A stretch of 64,000 nucleotides of DNA from Ignavibacteriales bacterium (GCA_003538625.1 DPRR01000014.1:1-64000); one strand, 5' to 3'. Positions 1 through 10,021 are shown, counted from the first letter of the stretch. Numbers and translations: made by a program. The notes: generated from the letters alone by a model not told the origin.

Positions 1-167
1 AATATTCAGCATTTTTATTTGTCTTTTAATAAGTAAACAAGAAATGTTGTGCTGATTTTATAATCGTTTGTATGAGGTGTTTATTCTAGAAATTTTCTAT
101 CTAGTCGATTAAGTATCAATTTAATTAGATTGAAAACTTTATACTGAATGAATGTACCAAATTATTA

Positions 168-797
168 TTATAACAATAAATTATTTTCAACAGCATAACG
201 GATTATTTCAGCATTTGTTTTCATTCTCATTTTTTCCATAATGCGCGATCTATAGGAGGAAACCGTATTAGTGCTTATGCACAGAATTTCTGCGATATCC
301 CTTACAGCTTTTCCTTGTGCAATAAATCGCATAACTTCAAACTCTCTTGATGATAAACTTTCATGTAGAGGTTTTTCATAATTCCTTTCCAGTTCCATCG
401 TAAGCTGTTCTGCCAGACTGGAGCTTATATATTTTCTACCGTCATAAATTTTACGTAATGCCTCAACAAGTGATTTGGATGCATTGTTTTTTGTAATATA
501 ACCTGAACCTCCTGCTCTCAAAGATTGCACTGCAAATCTATCTTCAGGGTGCATGGTATGTATTAGTATTTTTGTATTAGGACCCTGAATTTTTATGTCA
601 GTAATTATATCAATACCGCTTCTCCCCGGCATGGATATATCAAGTATAACTATATCAACTTCGTGTTTATTAAGCAATTCAAATAGTTCGTCTGAATTGG
701 AAGCCTCACCCACAACTTCAATATCAGGTTCTCTTGCGGTAACTTTTTTTAATCCTTCACGGATTAGTTCATGGTCATCTACAATTATTACTTTCAA
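168..797 (-). CDS. NarL/FixJ-type response regulator
   Basis: This 209-residue protein has an N-terminal receiver domain with the acidic pair D7-D8 and a phospho-acceptor aspartate at D53 (motif VILDISMPG). A C-terminal LuxR-type helix-turn-helix follows at about residues 147-209 (LSSREFEVMRFIAQG). It should bind DNA when phosphorylated. Its start lies 13 bases after the stop of the PAS histidine kinase on the same strand, so the two are very likely one operon and a cognate pair. Target genes cannot be read from the sequence. Family assignment is firm. Confidence 0.95.
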   Translation of the reverse strand: MKVIIVDDHELIREGLKKVTAREPDIEVVGEASNSDELFELLNKHEVDIVILDISMPGRSGIDIITDIKIQGPNTKILIHTMHPEDRFAVQSLRAGGSGYITKNNASKSLVEALRKIYDGRKYISSSLAEQLTMELERNYEKPLHESLSSREFEVMRFIAQGKAVRDIAEILCISTNTVSSYRSRIMEKMRMKTNAEIIRYAVENNLLL

Positions 798-809
798 TTC
801 ATTTTCCTC

Positions 810-3644
810 TCATTTGACCGGTACTTTAATATGTATTTCAGTTCCTGCTTTCGGCTTGGTTTTTATATTAACCTCACCGTTAAGTAAAACTATTCTTTCC
901 TTAATTCCAATTAGTCCAATTGAGTTTATACTATCTAATTTTTCTTTGGGAATTCCAATTCCATTATCAATTACTCTCATCTCAAATGTGTTATTATTTC
1001 TTGTTAATACTGCAGTTACTTTTCTTGCTTTTGAATGTCGTGCTACGTTTGTTAAACACTCCTGAAATATACGGAACAGCGCAATATTTGTATCACTATC
1101 AATATCTATACTCTCTACAGATTTTTCAAGCATGGTTTCAATTGAGTAGCGTTTTTCAAATTCTTTCAATTGCCACTTCAAGGCAGGAATTAAACCGAGA
1201 TGATCCAAAATATCGGGTCTCAGTTCTGTAGCAATATTTTGTATAGTCTTAATCGCTTTTTCAATCAACCGTTCAACGGATTCAAGATTTGGCAAAAATA
1301 TTTCTTTGTTAATGTTTTGATTACGAACCAATTCATCTATTAATATCCCGATATCCATATTAGCAGCCGTTAAAATCTGGCCAAACTCATCATGAATTTC
1401 CCGTGCAAGTCTTGTCCGCTCTTCTTCTCTGGTTGCCTGCTGGTGTGCTGATAACGCTCTCAGCTTTTTTTGTGAGTTTAATAATTCGCGTTCTATTTTT
1501 TTATGTTCTGTAACGTCCAAACAAGATCCAAATAGTCCGATAACTTCGCCTGAATCATTTATTTGCGGAACTCCGCTGCTTGATAATATTCTAATTTCTC
1601 CATCAGGGCGAACTATCCTTTCAATCTGAGAAAAAGGTAATCCTTCATTAATTGCATCATCGATTTCTTTGAATACTATAATTCTATCATCAGGGTGCAC
1701 GCGTTTACGATATTCTTCAAATGTAGGTATGAATGTATACTTATCTTCTCCAAATATTTTGAACAATTCATCGGACCAATATAATACACCATTTTCTGTA
1801 TTAAATTTCCAACTGCCCAAATGAGCAAGTTTTTCAGCCTGCGTCAACACAGTACGCTGTTGATTTAGAATTCTTTCAATTCGCTTTTTCTCTGTTATGT
1901 CTGTAACAACTTTAATATAGCCGACTCGATTATTATCAGTATCTTTTTTAAAATCCCAATCAATTTGAACTTCAATATCTTTTCCTTTATTTGTTTTTCG
2001 ATGTGAAGTAAGCGGTTGTGGAATTAATGAGCCGTCATTTGATATCTTAAAAAATTTTTTAGTGTTATTAATAAATTCCTTGTCCTCGTGTATCTCCCAG
2101 ACTTTTTTCCCGATTATTTCTTCAACTTCAAATTCAAACATTTGCGCATATGCATTATTAGCAAGTGTAATTGTGCCATCTAATGTTAATTCAACTATTC
2201 CATGAGGGTGTGTTTGAAAAATATTTCTATAATGTTCTTCGTTGTCTTTTAGTTTTTGTTCAATAATCTTTTTGTCGGATACATCTCTTACAGTGCAGAG
2301 TGTCATTTTTTTATCGCGTTGTGTCATCGGGCTAAGCATTATTTCAACAGAAAACTCGCTGCCATCTTTTTTTAAGCCGTATAAATGAAGTCCATCACCC
2401 ATCCTTCTGTTCCTGGGATTGTTTTTATATGCTTCAACATTGTTTTCATGTTCTCTCCTGTATCGATGCGGAATTAAAAGACCGATTTCTTTCCCGATTA
2501 ATTCATCTTTTGAGTAACCAAACAGATTTTGAACTTCAGAGTTTACCTTAATTATTTTCCCTTCTTTATCAACTACAATCAGTCCATCTGGTGAAGATTC
2601 AAAAAGTTCTGCTAATGATTTTTCACTTTCTATAAGACCATGTTCAATAATTTTACGCACAGTTATATCTTTAATGTAAAACATATAGCCAAGATTTTCT
2701 TCTTTTTGTACTATCCTGTTTATTGTTATCAGAATAAATCTCTCTTCACTGTCCGGTCTTGTAGTTGTCGATTCTTGTTCATTTTCTTCATTAAGATTTA
2801 TCCCAGGGAGTATTTCAGTTATATGTGCGCCTTTTATTTTTCCGGGATCCATTGCAAATAATTCTTGAGCACTATCATTAGTCTGAATTATTTTCATTTC
2901 ATCATCAGTAATAATAACAGCGTCTTTCATTGAACTAAAAAGGTTGTAAGATAAATCTTCAATTCCCAACCCAAATATTTTATAACGGAATACAGCGATA
3001 AAAATAAACAGGGTTTGGATGAGACTAATAGCTTCACCTAGATGAATTGCATCTCTTAAATTAAATTCGTGAGGGAATAATATGTTTGGGAAAAAGGCGA
3101 TTGAAATAGTAAATACTGTGCCCGTAAAGATTAGCTGGGCAGATCTATGAATAAGCATATTCTCTGAGCTGAAAGCTTTTCTAAAAATTAAATATAAACC
3201 GTAAAAACCGGGTGCAATGTTGGCTACTGCAAAAATGTGAAAGAAATATGGTCCTATTACTTGATAATATTCCTTGTAAAATATCACAGGCTCTTTAATC
3301 ACCAGCCCTGTAATTAATGTGATTATGATACTCAGGATTGAAAAAAAAACAAAAACATAAAACAGCAGGTTTCTTTTTATATTAATAAATTCATAGGAAA
3401 AATTCAGGAACAAAATTCCGACTGACAATCCGAATACTGAAGTGAATTTAAAGACTGTCGTAATGTATTCTGTCGGAATATTCCATCTAAGTATGAGCTC
3501 GCCTAACATCCAAAAAGAAATATTAATCAGATAATAAAAGTAGCTTTCATTTAAACTGCTATTTCTTTTTTGTGATAGAATGTAAATGATAACAAAAGCA
3601 TTTATCAACAGGGCAATTATTATTAACAATGTATAGAGATTCAC
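810..3644 (-). CDS. membrane PAS-domain histidine kinase (HisKA_3 type)
   Basis: A 944-residue sensor kinase. Residues 1-225 contain about seven hydrophobic segments, like the 7TM sensor region of the histidine-kinase N-terminal family. Four PAS-like domains begin near residues 232, 335, 473 and 608. The dimerisation/phospho-acceptor box (REIHDEFGQ, His about 751) is of the HisKA_3 type that partners NarL-like regulators. The HATPase domain has an N-box near 861 and a glycine box with DNGIGIP. The response regulator lies directly downstream, 13 bases away. The gene starts divergently from the iron permease-like gene. The signal sensed is unknown. Confidence 0.95.
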   Translation of the reverse strand: MNLYTLLIIIALLINAFVIIYILSQKRNSSLNESYFYYLINISFWMLGELILRWNIPTEYITTVFKFTSVFGLSVGILFLNFSYEFINIKRNLLFYVFVFFSILSIIITLITGLVIKEPVIFYKEYYQVIGPYFFHIFAVANIAPGFYGLYLIFRKAFSSENMLIHRSAQLIFTGTVFTISIAFFPNILFPHEFNLRDAIHLGEAISLIQTLFIFIAVFRYKIFGLGIEDLSYNLFSSMKDAVIITDDEMKIIQTNDSAQELFAMDPGKIKGAHITEILPGINLNEENEQESTTTRPDSEERFILITINRIVQKEENLGYMFYIKDITVRKIIEHGLIESEKSLAELFESSPDGLIVVDKEGKIIKVNSEVQNLFGYSKDELIGKEIGLLIPHRYRREHENNVEAYKNNPRNRRMGDGLHLYGLKKDGSEFSVEIMLSPMTQRDKKMTLCTVRDVSDKKIIEQKLKDNEEHYRNIFQTHPHGIVELTLDGTITLANNAYAQMFEFEVEEIIGKKVWEIHEDKEFINNTKKFFKISNDGSLIPQPLTSHRKTNKGKDIEVQIDWDFKKDTDNNRVGYIKVVTDITEKKRIERILNQQRTVLTQAEKLAHLGSWKFNTENGVLYWSDELFKIFGEDKYTFIPTFEEYRKRVHPDDRIIVFKEIDDAINEGLPFSQIERIVRPDGEIRILSSSGVPQINDSGEVIGLFGSCLDVTEHKKIERELLNSQKKLRALSAHQQATREEERTRLAREIHDEFGQILTAANMDIGILIDELVRNQNINKEIFLPNLESVERLIEKAIKTIQNIATELRPDILDHLGLIPALKWQLKEFEKRYSIETMLEKSVESIDIDSDTNIALFRIFQECLTNVARHSKARKVTAVLTRNNNTFEMRVIDNGIGIPKEKLDSINSIGLIGIKERIVLLNGEVNIKTKPKAGTEIHIKVPVK

Positions 3645-3809
3645 TTTAACTCATCCATTAATTGTTACTTGAATTTACAAAGATTAAATCTTAATTAGCA
3701 ATATGGATGTTCAAATATTTTGATGAAATCAATTTTAAGGAATAAATATTTTTTATTAATCTGATCGTAAACACGATATTTATTTACTAATTACCAGACA
3801 GGAATAGGT

Positions 3810-4271
3810 ATGAAGAAAAAATTAAGTCAAAAAATAAATGATAGGTTTGACAGCTTCGCTCACAAAGCTACAGTATTTACGGGCAGTTCCGCTGCGTTTT
3901 CAATTGCATTTTTAGTAATCATAATCTGGATAATTTCCGGACCGGTGTTTAATTTTTCTGATACCTGGCAGCTTGTAATAAACACAGGAACTACAATAAT
4001 AACTTTTCTTATGGTTTTTTTAATTCAAAGATCACAAAATAAAGAATCATTAGCAGTTCAATTAAAATTGAATGAATTAGTTGCATCTTCAAACGGTGCA
4101 AGCAATAGGTTGATTGATGTTGAAGATTTAACACAGGCTGAATTAGAGCATCTTCATAAATTTTATATTAAGCTTGCGAAAAAAGCTGAGACGGAAGCAA
4201 ATCTAAAACAGACACATTCAGTTGAAGATGAGAGTATAGAAAAAGCTTCAGCAAGAAAAAAGAAAAAATAA
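3810..4271 (+). CDS. low-affinity iron permease family protein
   Basis: A 153-residue protein with a short basic N-terminus, two hydrophobic segments at about residues 27-47 and 55-74, and a charged C-terminal half ending in a lysine-rich tail. The layout and the wording of the first 80 residues (FDSFAHKATVFTGS, then the segment ending FLIQRSQNKE) match the small low-affinity iron permease family (PF04120 type) as I know it. Transport activity is a family label, not something the sequence proves. It is divergently transcribed from the histidine kinase and stands alone; the next gene converges on it. Confidence 0.8.
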   Translation: MKKKLSQKINDRFDSFAHKATVFTGSSAAFSIAFLVIIIWIISGPVFNFSDTWQLVINTGTTIITFLMVFLIQRSQNKESLAVQLKLNELVASSNGASNRLIDVEDLTQAELEHLHKFYIKLAKKAETEANLKQTHSVEDESIEKASARKKKK

Positions 4272-4341
4272 AAACTGATTATAAAGTTTTAAAGAGTGAA
4301 TAGTATGTTAATTTCCTCAATCATTTGTTGGAACAATTTAA

Positions 4342-5451
4342 TTAAGAATTACTTTCTTTCACTTTTCTTTTAGAATTATTTGAATTCCTTTTTGCCTCAG
4401 CGGGCTTTGGAGTGCCAAATACAAATCCAAAGGGCTCTAATGCTTCTACTCTGTCAAATATCACTTTTAGTATAGCAATAATCGGTAGTGATAGGAACAT
4501 TCCTGGTATTCCCCAAACTGCACCACCGAGTAATACAGCGATAATAGAAATAAATTCATTAATCTTTATTTTTGATCCAACAATTTTGGGAACAATTATA
4601 TTATTATCTAAAAATTGAACAAAGCCGTATAATACAAGTACCCAAAGAGCATATATTGGTGATTTAGTCGCAAGAACTATTATCATCGTTAACGCCATTG
4701 CTACAATACCGCCTATATAAGGAATAATATTGAGTAAAGCACCTATTACTCCAAGTAATACAGCATACTCAATTCCCAGTATAATGAGTCCTAATGTATT
4801 CAATACTGCAATGATACCAGTTTCTATAAGCAATCCTATTAAATAGTTTTGAATAAGTAATTTTGTTTCAGACAGAACTTCAGAAACAGTTTTATGTTTT
4901 TCAACAGGAAAAAGTTTACTGATAAATTCAAGAAATAACTTTTTATACCACAGGATGAGAAATATATAAACTGGTAAAAGTAAGAATACTGCTATCAATG
5001 CGCCCATTGATAATACCATAGGACCGATTAATGTTTTAGCGGCATCCAACGAGTCAGACTTCATCTGAGAGATCCAGGAATTAATTTTTGTTGGGCTTAC
5101 ACTAAAAGACTGTGCTGCCCACTGAATAGTATCGGTAAAAAGAGTATCAATCTTTTCTTCAAGCTCCGGCAGCATTTCGCCGAACATAATCATCTGTGAA
5201 ATAATAAAATATCCTAAACCGCTTAAAATAATGATTAACAAAAGTATAGAGATAAGAATCGCAACAGCGCGATTAATTTTCTTTTTGCATAAATAATCAA
5301 CTACCGGATTCAGCAGTATAGCAATAAAAAAGGAAAACACTAATGGTATGATTATTTCCTGACCTATATAAAGTATATAGAACAGGATAAATATTCCCAG
5401 AAGTATTTGCGCTACTTTTGCATAGAGGGGTATTTTAATTTCAGTATTCAT
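4342..5451 (-). CDS. AI-2E family transporter (PerM/TqsA-like)
   Basis: A 369-residue integral membrane protein with about eight hydrophobic segments. The C-terminal half carries the family signature region (LLNIIPYIGG, then the FLDNNIIVPKIVGSKI stretch), typical of the AI-2E/PerM permease family. Length is normal for the family. The basic, serine/asparagine-rich tail is cytosolic in the usual topology. Members export small solutes, sodium ions or the quorum signal AI-2; the substrate here cannot be told. It follows the FAD oxidoreductase on the same strand by 46 bases, so co-transcription is possible. Confidence 0.9.
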   Translation of the reverse strand: MNTEIKIPLYAKVAQILLGIFILFYILYIGQEIIIPLVFSFFIAILLNPVVDYLCKKKINRAVAILISILLLIIILSGLGYFIISQMIMFGEMLPELEEKIDTLFTDTIQWAAQSFSVSPTKINSWISQMKSDSLDAAKTLIGPMVLSMGALIAVFLLLPVYIFLILWYKKLFLEFISKLFPVEKHKTVSEVLSETKLLIQNYLIGLLIETGIIAVLNTLGLIILGIEYAVLLGVIGALLNIIPYIGGIVAMALTMIIVLATKSPIYALWVLVLYGFVQFLDNNIIVPKIVGSKIKINEFISIIAVLLGGAVWGIPGMFLSLPIIAILKVIFDRVEALEPFGFVFGTPKPAEAKRNSNNSKRKVKESNS

Positions 5452-5497
5452 GATATTCTTTAATAATTTTAAAATATATAAGCTGAGCCGAATTAAT

Positions 5498-6700
5498 TTA
5501 TCTAGCGAAAGAAAAAAGTGATGCGTCTTTATTTTTTTTTCCGGTAATCATATCGAGAATAATTTCAGCTGCAATTACACTAAATGTAATTCCGTTTCCG
5601 CCAAAACCCAGAGCGTAATAGGTATGTGGTGTTTTGTTGTACGTGCCAATGTATGGAAGCGCATCCTTTGTACTGCCGAATGTTCCGGTCCAGCTAAATT
5701 CCGGAATTAGTTCAATGTCGGGAAATAACTTTGAAAAATCTTTTTTTAATAAAGCTGTTTTCTTTTTTATAAGCTTATCACGTTTTGCTGTATTATAAAA
5801 CTCCTCATCTCTTCCGCCTATGATCACGCGGTTATCCTTTGTCAAACGCATATATAAATAAGGGTCAGCAGTATTCCACAATAATGTCCCATCTTTCCAA
5901 ACAGGTACGTGCGATTGTATATGTTCGGAAGCGATTGCATAAGTCGAATTAAGGTTTACAATTTTTTTGTCAACAAATTCAGTTATCTCATAACCGGAAG
6001 CATTAACAACCTTACCTGCTGTTATGTAATGTCCTTTGCCTGTAATCAGTTTAACTCCATTTCGTTTATACTCTATTTTTGTGACTTTAGTTCTGTCAAA
6101 TACCCCACCGCCTTTTTTTATTATCGTTTGAAGCAAAGCATGTGTAAACATATATGCATCTATCGTTGCTCCTTGCTCTGATAAGATTGCTGATGGAGAA
6201 GCAAAGCCAAATTTATTTTGTACTTCTTTATCACTTAAAAGTTGTAATTGAAAACCGGCTTTTTTACGATACTCAAATTCCGATTCAATTAGTTTTTTAT
6301 CTTTTTTATAAGCAGCAAAATAAAGACTCTTTGTTTTTTCAAAGAGCTTAAAATTTATTTTTACAGATATATTTTCTATTGTATCAATGGCTTCGCTGCA
6401 CATTGTATATGCACGTGCTGCTGACTTGAATCCAATCTGTTTTGAAAGAACTGACAAAGGTTTATCTAACTCATATTGTAAAAGTGAGGTACTCGCACAG
6501 GTACTTCCCAAGCCAATAGAGCGTGCATCAACAACTACACAATCCAAACCAGCATTAACAAGATAATAAGCTGTTAATGCTCCTGATATTCCCCCGCCAA
6601 TTATAGCAACTTCTGTTTTTATTGAATCGGTCAATGATGGGTAAGTGTTAACTAAACCATTATCGATTAATGAGTAAGGATAACCTGTTGTAAGATTCAT
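5498..6700 (-). CDS. FAD-dependent oxidoreductase (DAO family)
   Basis: A 400-residue flavoenzyme. An N-terminal dinucleotide-binding motif (VAIIGGGISGALTAYYL) lies at about residues 31-47, followed by an ARS-type second FAD contact. The C-terminal FAD-contact region reads GFGGNGITFSVIAAEI. Composition and length fit the glycine/D-amino-acid oxidase (DAO) superfamily. The substrate is not deducible and no Rieske C-terminal domain is present. No signal peptide is seen, so it should be cytosolic. It lies upstream of the AI-2E transporter on the same strand. Confidence 0.85.
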   Translation of the reverse strand: MNLTTGYPYSLIDNGLVNTYPSLTDSIKTEVAIIGGGISGALTAYYLVNAGLDCVVVDARSIGLGSTCASTSLLQYELDKPLSVLSKQIGFKSAARAYTMCSEAIDTIENISVKINFKLFEKTKSLYFAAYKKDKKLIESEFEYRKKAGFQLQLLSDKEVQNKFGFASPSAILSEQGATIDAYMFTHALLQTIIKKGGGVFDRTKVTKIEYKRNGVKLITGKGHYITAGKVVNASGYEITEFVDKKIVNLNSTYAIASEHIQSHVPVWKDGTLLWNTADPYLYMRLTKDNRVIIGGRDEEFYNTAKRDKLIKKKTALLKKDFSKLFPDIELIPEFSWTGTFGSTKDALPYIGTYNKTPHTYYALGFGGNGITFSVIAAEIILDMITGKKNKDASLFSFAR

Positions 6701-6842
6701 ATAAAAATATTATTGCTTATTTTTTCCAATAATAAACCCTTGCTTTATGATTAATGGATGTTATCTGATAGCAATTTTGTAACAAATAGGTTTTCATTTT
6801 TGATTGTTCACATGATGTCCGATGCAAAGTTGTCTTTCACAG

Positions 6843-7337
6843 TTAATTATTATCTGACTGCAATCTTTTAATAAGTTCTTTCATTTCTAATATTTCTTTT
6901 TCCTGGGCTATTATAATTTCATCCGCTAATTTCCTTACCTCCGGGTGTTTTATATCTGCCGTTTTACTTGTAAGAATAGCAATTGAATGGTGTGGGATCA
7001 TCGCCTTCATATATAGTTCATCACCAATAGGAGTTTGCGTCCTTACCAAAATTAAAGCACTTACAAAAAGAATTAAACTTCCCAAAATGATAGCAACATT
7101 TTTCTTTTTATCCTTATACATATTTATCATAACCAGTAGCATTATAACTGCCATACCGGAAATCCCTAAACAAGTCATGTAAAATCGCGTAAGACTGAAA
7201 TAAACATGGTCTATTTCATAAGTATTTAAATACATTGTAACATACATTACTATAAATGATCCTGTCAGCATCATTACGAATTTTGTATAGTGGCTTTCAC
7301 TTTTATGAGTGTTATCCATACCGGAATTCTCTTTCAT
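6843..7337 (-). CDS. DUF305 family membrane protein
   Basis: A 164-residue protein with three or four hydrophobic segments in the first 105 residues. A C-terminal DUF305-type helical region follows (MKAMIPHHSIAILTSKTADI, then a charged helix with EIIIAQEKEILEM). The MIPHH motif is the family hallmark. DUF305 proteins are often near metal-homeostasis genes, but no such neighbour is obvious here. It is preceded by the alpha-amylase gene on the same strand (57 bases). Function unknown. Confidence 0.88.
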   Translation of the reverse strand: MKENSGMDNTHKSESHYTKFVMMLTGSFIVMYVTMYLNTYEIDHVYFSLTRFYMTCLGISGMAVIMLLVMINMYKDKKKNVAIILGSLILFVSALILVRTQTPIGDELYMKAMIPHHSIAILTSKTADIKHPEVRKLADEIIIAQEKEILEMKELIKRLQSDNN

Positions 7338-7394
7338 TTTGTATTCCTTTATGTTTTGAAATATTTACTTGCAGATCGCTGTAAAAATTAATTC

Positions 7395-8870
7395 TCATTT
7401 GGGCACCCACACAGAAACTGATTTTGTATTGCAGCGGAATTCTCCCCACCCATCATTACTAGTTATTATTTCATCTTTAATATGATTTGTAATATCAATG
7501 TAAGGTGTGTTTGGGTAACCGGTTTCCATATACTTCCAACTATCATCTCCATTGCTTAAAATTACCGCCATTCCTCCGGGATTCTCATCGTTACCTATGC
7601 GTGACCAACCTACACAATTTGGATGATCAAAGTAATCATATTGATTTCCGAAAGCATTATTTTTACGCACTTTCAAAAAAAGATCAATCAGCCACTGATG
7701 TTTATCCATCCAGACTTCGTGTTCATTTCCATCTTTGCCTGTATCTTTATAATAAGCTCCATAATAATCTGCTGAAAAAATACACGGATATCCATCTTTT
7801 CTTAAAAGTATAAGTGCATAAGCTAATGGTTTAAACCAAGCCTCTACTACAGATTCCAGAGTTTGTAAAGGTTGGGTGTCATGATTATTTACTATTGTGA
7901 CAGCAAGTATTGGGTGATTCTTTACAAGGGTGTTTTCAAAAATGGTTTGGAGATTATAGTTATTTTCAAGTTTGCTGGCTTTCGCAAAATTATGATGAAG
8001 TGATACATCAAAAAGCATTATAGTGTGATCAGTCATAATTAAGAAATAATTTAATTCCTCAGAAGCTCCAGACCAATATTCTCCAACAGCAAAGAGTCGC
8101 CGGCAACTATGAGAGGATAAATGCTTCATCCAATCGAGAAAGAAACTTGATTTTACGTGTTTTACAGCATCAAAGCGAAAACCATCTACGCCGGTAGTTT
8201 TAAGATACCATTCACCCCAGTAAAAAAGTTCTTTTTGCACTTCAGGATTGTTAAAATCAAGATCACATCCAATCAGATAATCGGCATTGCCTTTTTCCTT
8301 CCCAACGTTCTCATCAAATTTTTTACCTTCAAAAAGATATATTGCATTTTTATTCTCATCCAGTAAATTATGATTGATTGCATTGAAGTGCCACCAATGC
8401 CATTGCAAATCAGAGTACTTGCCTTTTCTGCCCGGAAAAGTATAATGAGTCCAGGCTTTAATTGGCTGTAATTCTCCAATGGGTTCATTACGGTTTTCCG
8501 GATTAAAAGGAGTTGCATTAAATTCTTCTATTTGATCTGCGCCCAATTTATTATTAAACGCAATATCAGCATAAACCTGGATTCCTGCTTTTTGCAAAGC
8601 CTTAATGGCTTTAATATATTCATCACGAGTTCCATATTTAGTGCGGACTGATCCTTTTTGATCAAACTCGCCTAAATCAAAAAGATCATAAACACCGTAT
8701 CCAACATCATATCCGCCAGCAGATCCTTTATAAGCCGGTGGTAGCCATACTGCTGTGATTCCAGCTTTAACAAGTGATGAAGCATTCTCCTTCAATTGTT
8801 CCCAGAATGTTCCATCAGCATCTGTGTACCAATGGAAACATTGCATCATTACACCATTGAACTCATTCAT
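7395..8870 (-). CDS. cytosolic alpha-amylase, GH13
   Basis: An endo-acting alpha-1,4-glucanase. From the chosen start it has 491 residues and no signal peptide. The catalytic triad is visible: nucleophile Asp in GFRFDAVKH (about residue 235), acid/base Glu in FAVGEYWSG (about 262) and stabilising Asp in VNNHDTQP (about 328). The opening NGVMMQCFHWY is typical of the bacterial cytosolic subfamily. An in-frame ATG exists 21 bases upstream (8891), but that segment overlaps the YtxH-like reading frame, and family members begin at the NGVMMQ block, so 8870 is preferred. It would degrade stored glycogen or imported maltodextrin. Confidence 0.93.
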   Translation of the reverse strand: MNEFNGVMMQCFHWYTDADGTFWEQLKENASSLVKAGITAVWLPPAYKGSAGGYDVGYGVYDLFDLGEFDQKGSVRTKYGTRDEYIKAIKALQKAGIQVYADIAFNNKLGADQIEEFNATPFNPENRNEPIGELQPIKAWTHYTFPGRKGKYSDLQWHWWHFNAINHNLLDENKNAIYLFEGKKFDENVGKEKGNADYLIGCDLDFNNPEVQKELFYWGEWYLKTTGVDGFRFDAVKHVKSSFFLDWMKHLSSHSCRRLFAVGEYWSGASEELNYFLIMTDHTIMLFDVSLHHNFAKASKLENNYNLQTIFENTLVKNHPILAVTIVNNHDTQPLQTLESVVEAWFKPLAYALILLRKDGYPCIFSADYYGAYYKDTGKDGNEHEVWMDKHQWLIDLFLKVRKNNAFGNQYDYFDHPNCVGWSRIGNDENPGGMAVILSNGDDSWKYMETGYPNTPYIDITNHIKDEIITSNDGWGEFRCNTKSVSVWVPK

Positions 8871-9090
8871 AAATATTTCTTTTCCCTTCATTAATCAGTT
8901 CCCCAGCTTTACTTTTATTCTCCTGATAATATTTATCAGCCTCTTCAAAATATTCTCCCTACTTTCGTTTGATCTCAGATCTAAATTCTTTTCCGTTTTT
9001 AGGAGTAGTTAATAATGCAACTATTGCACCTACAGCACCTCCTGCTAAAAATCCTATCAATAAACCGTTGATATTAATATTATTTTTCAT
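8863..9090 (-). pseudogene. YtxH-like small membrane protein, interrupted by amber codon
   Basis: The strand encodes a 43-residue peptide from ATG at 9090 to a TAG at 8959-8961. It has a hydrophobic glycine-rich segment (GLLIGFLAGGAVGAIVALL) followed by TPKNGKEFR, the hallmark of YtxH/general-stress proteins. The same frame stays open for 31 more codons past the TAG, giving a lysine/glutamate-rich helical tail, and ends at TGA 8863-8865, overlapping the amylase start. Joined length (about 75) is normal for the family. AAAGGAA upstream is a good ribosome site. Either a recent nonsense mutation, a readthrough codon or a sequencing error; the short form may still be made. Confidence 0.7.
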
Positions 9091-9241
9091 ACTTAATTCC
9101 TTTCAAAAATATTTAAAATGATGACTCTTTGATAGAAAATTATATTCACAAATTAATTAATTCAATCACCCAAAAGGATGAAAAAGGAACTGTATTCCTA
9201 AGATGCATACAGTAAACTTTATGGCATTTTGTTAAAACGAT

Positions 9242-9343
9242 GGAATCTATGATGTAGGATTTAATGCATCTGAATTTTCCGGAGATGATTCATTAGGAAG
9301 ATTGATAGTTGGAAATATACAGAAAGAGAAGTTGATTTTTTGA
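9242..9343 (+). pseudogene. degenerate remnant of a T9SS sorting-domain 3' end
   Basis: The plus strand encodes GIYDVGFNASEFS, then a disrupted stretch, then GRLIVGNIQKEKLIF and a stop. This closely resembles the last strands of a type A sorting domain (compare GFHKVDFNAANLSSGVYFYR in the gene ending at 14350), but the central SSGVYFY motif is lost and a stop lies just upstream. A terminator hairpin and a repeat follow in the same order as after the intact gene. I read it as the decayed 3' end of a lost secreted-protein gene. Confidence 0.55.
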
Positions 9344-9414
9344 AAAAATTTTTAATTAATTATTTTTGAATTGTACTTAAGAAAGGCTTAACCCCAGGTC
9401 TGAAATTAAGAGAT

Positions 9415-9450
9415 AACCCTGATGCTTCGGTGTCAGGGTTCTTTATTATT
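9415..9450 (+). terminator. rho-independent terminator after T9SS remnant
   Basis: An 8-bp perfect stem (AACCCTGA at 9415-9422 with TCAGGGTT at 9433-9440) is followed by the T-rich run CTTTATTATT. It sits about 70 bases after the sorting-domain remnant and appears to be that gene's old terminator. Confidence 0.7.
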
Positions 9451-9457
9451 ATACAAC

Positions 9458-9622
9458 GCCATATAGCAACTTTCAAAAAATTTCAAAAAAATATTTTATA
9501 AGAATTCTCAATCCGACAGGTACTGGGTTTCTATTAGACCTGATGTAAAATTAAATCTTAGAAGTTGCGTGTCCTGGTAAACCCGGGAGGTGGGGTATGG
9601 AACCTAAATCGGCAAATACTAC
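9458..9622. repeat. long direct repeat, copy A
   Basis: About 165 bp alignable to 14400-14566, from GCCATATAG through CAGGTACTG, TTTCTATTAGACC, GATGTAAAAT and AATCTTAGAAGTT to a GC-rich end. The core blocks are near identical and the A-rich part differs by small indels. Both copies begin roughly 10-20 bases after a terminator following a T9SS reading frame. No reading frame is visible in it. It could be a mobile repeat or a conserved RNA; the conserved blocks plus a hairpin-forming GC-rich end fit either. Confidence 0.75.
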
Positions 9623-9640
9623 TGGCTAGGCCAGATTATT

Positions 9641-10021
9641 TTATTTATTCATTCCTAGAAACATTCCACCAAAGTAAGGTATCATCCATATTAGCCAGAC
9701 AACAATACTGAACTTGTGAAATTTTACTTTCAAAGCTTCATCCTGTTTTATAATCACTCTTGTTGCCCATATTGCGTGCATTAGCATAAGCCATAAAGCT
9801 ATTTGTCCAGTTAATGTGTGTGGTTCTAAAATATCGAAAGGTCCTTTAGCAATTAAGTGCATTGCATAAGTTCCTGAAACATCAAATGCAAAACCAATCC
9901 AGAAAGCAACTACGTGCCAGGGCTTCAAGTATTTTACTATTCTTTCAGACCAGACTCCCAGAGAATAAAATATCAAGGCAAGTGTAATAAGAGTTGTTGA
10001 AGTTAAGACAAGAGGAGCCAT
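9641..10021 (-). CDS. HsmA-family (TIGR03987-type) membrane protein
   Basis: A 126-residue protein with four hydrophobic segments. Several tryptophans and histidines occur in conserved-looking positions (LKPWHVVAFWIGFAFDVSGT, MLMHAIWA, HKFSIVVWLIWMIPY). This matches the small four-helix HsmA/TIGR03987 family from memory; function is not established. It is monocistronic, divergent from the large T9SS gene, with its 3' end immediately beside repeat copy A. Confidence 0.8.
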   Translation of the reverse strand: MAPLVLTSTTLITLALIFYSLGVWSERIVKYLKPWHVVAFWIGFAFDVSGTYAMHLIAKGPFDILEPHTLTGQIALWLMLMHAIWATRVIIKQDEALKVKFHKFSIVVWLIWMIPYFGGMFLGMNK

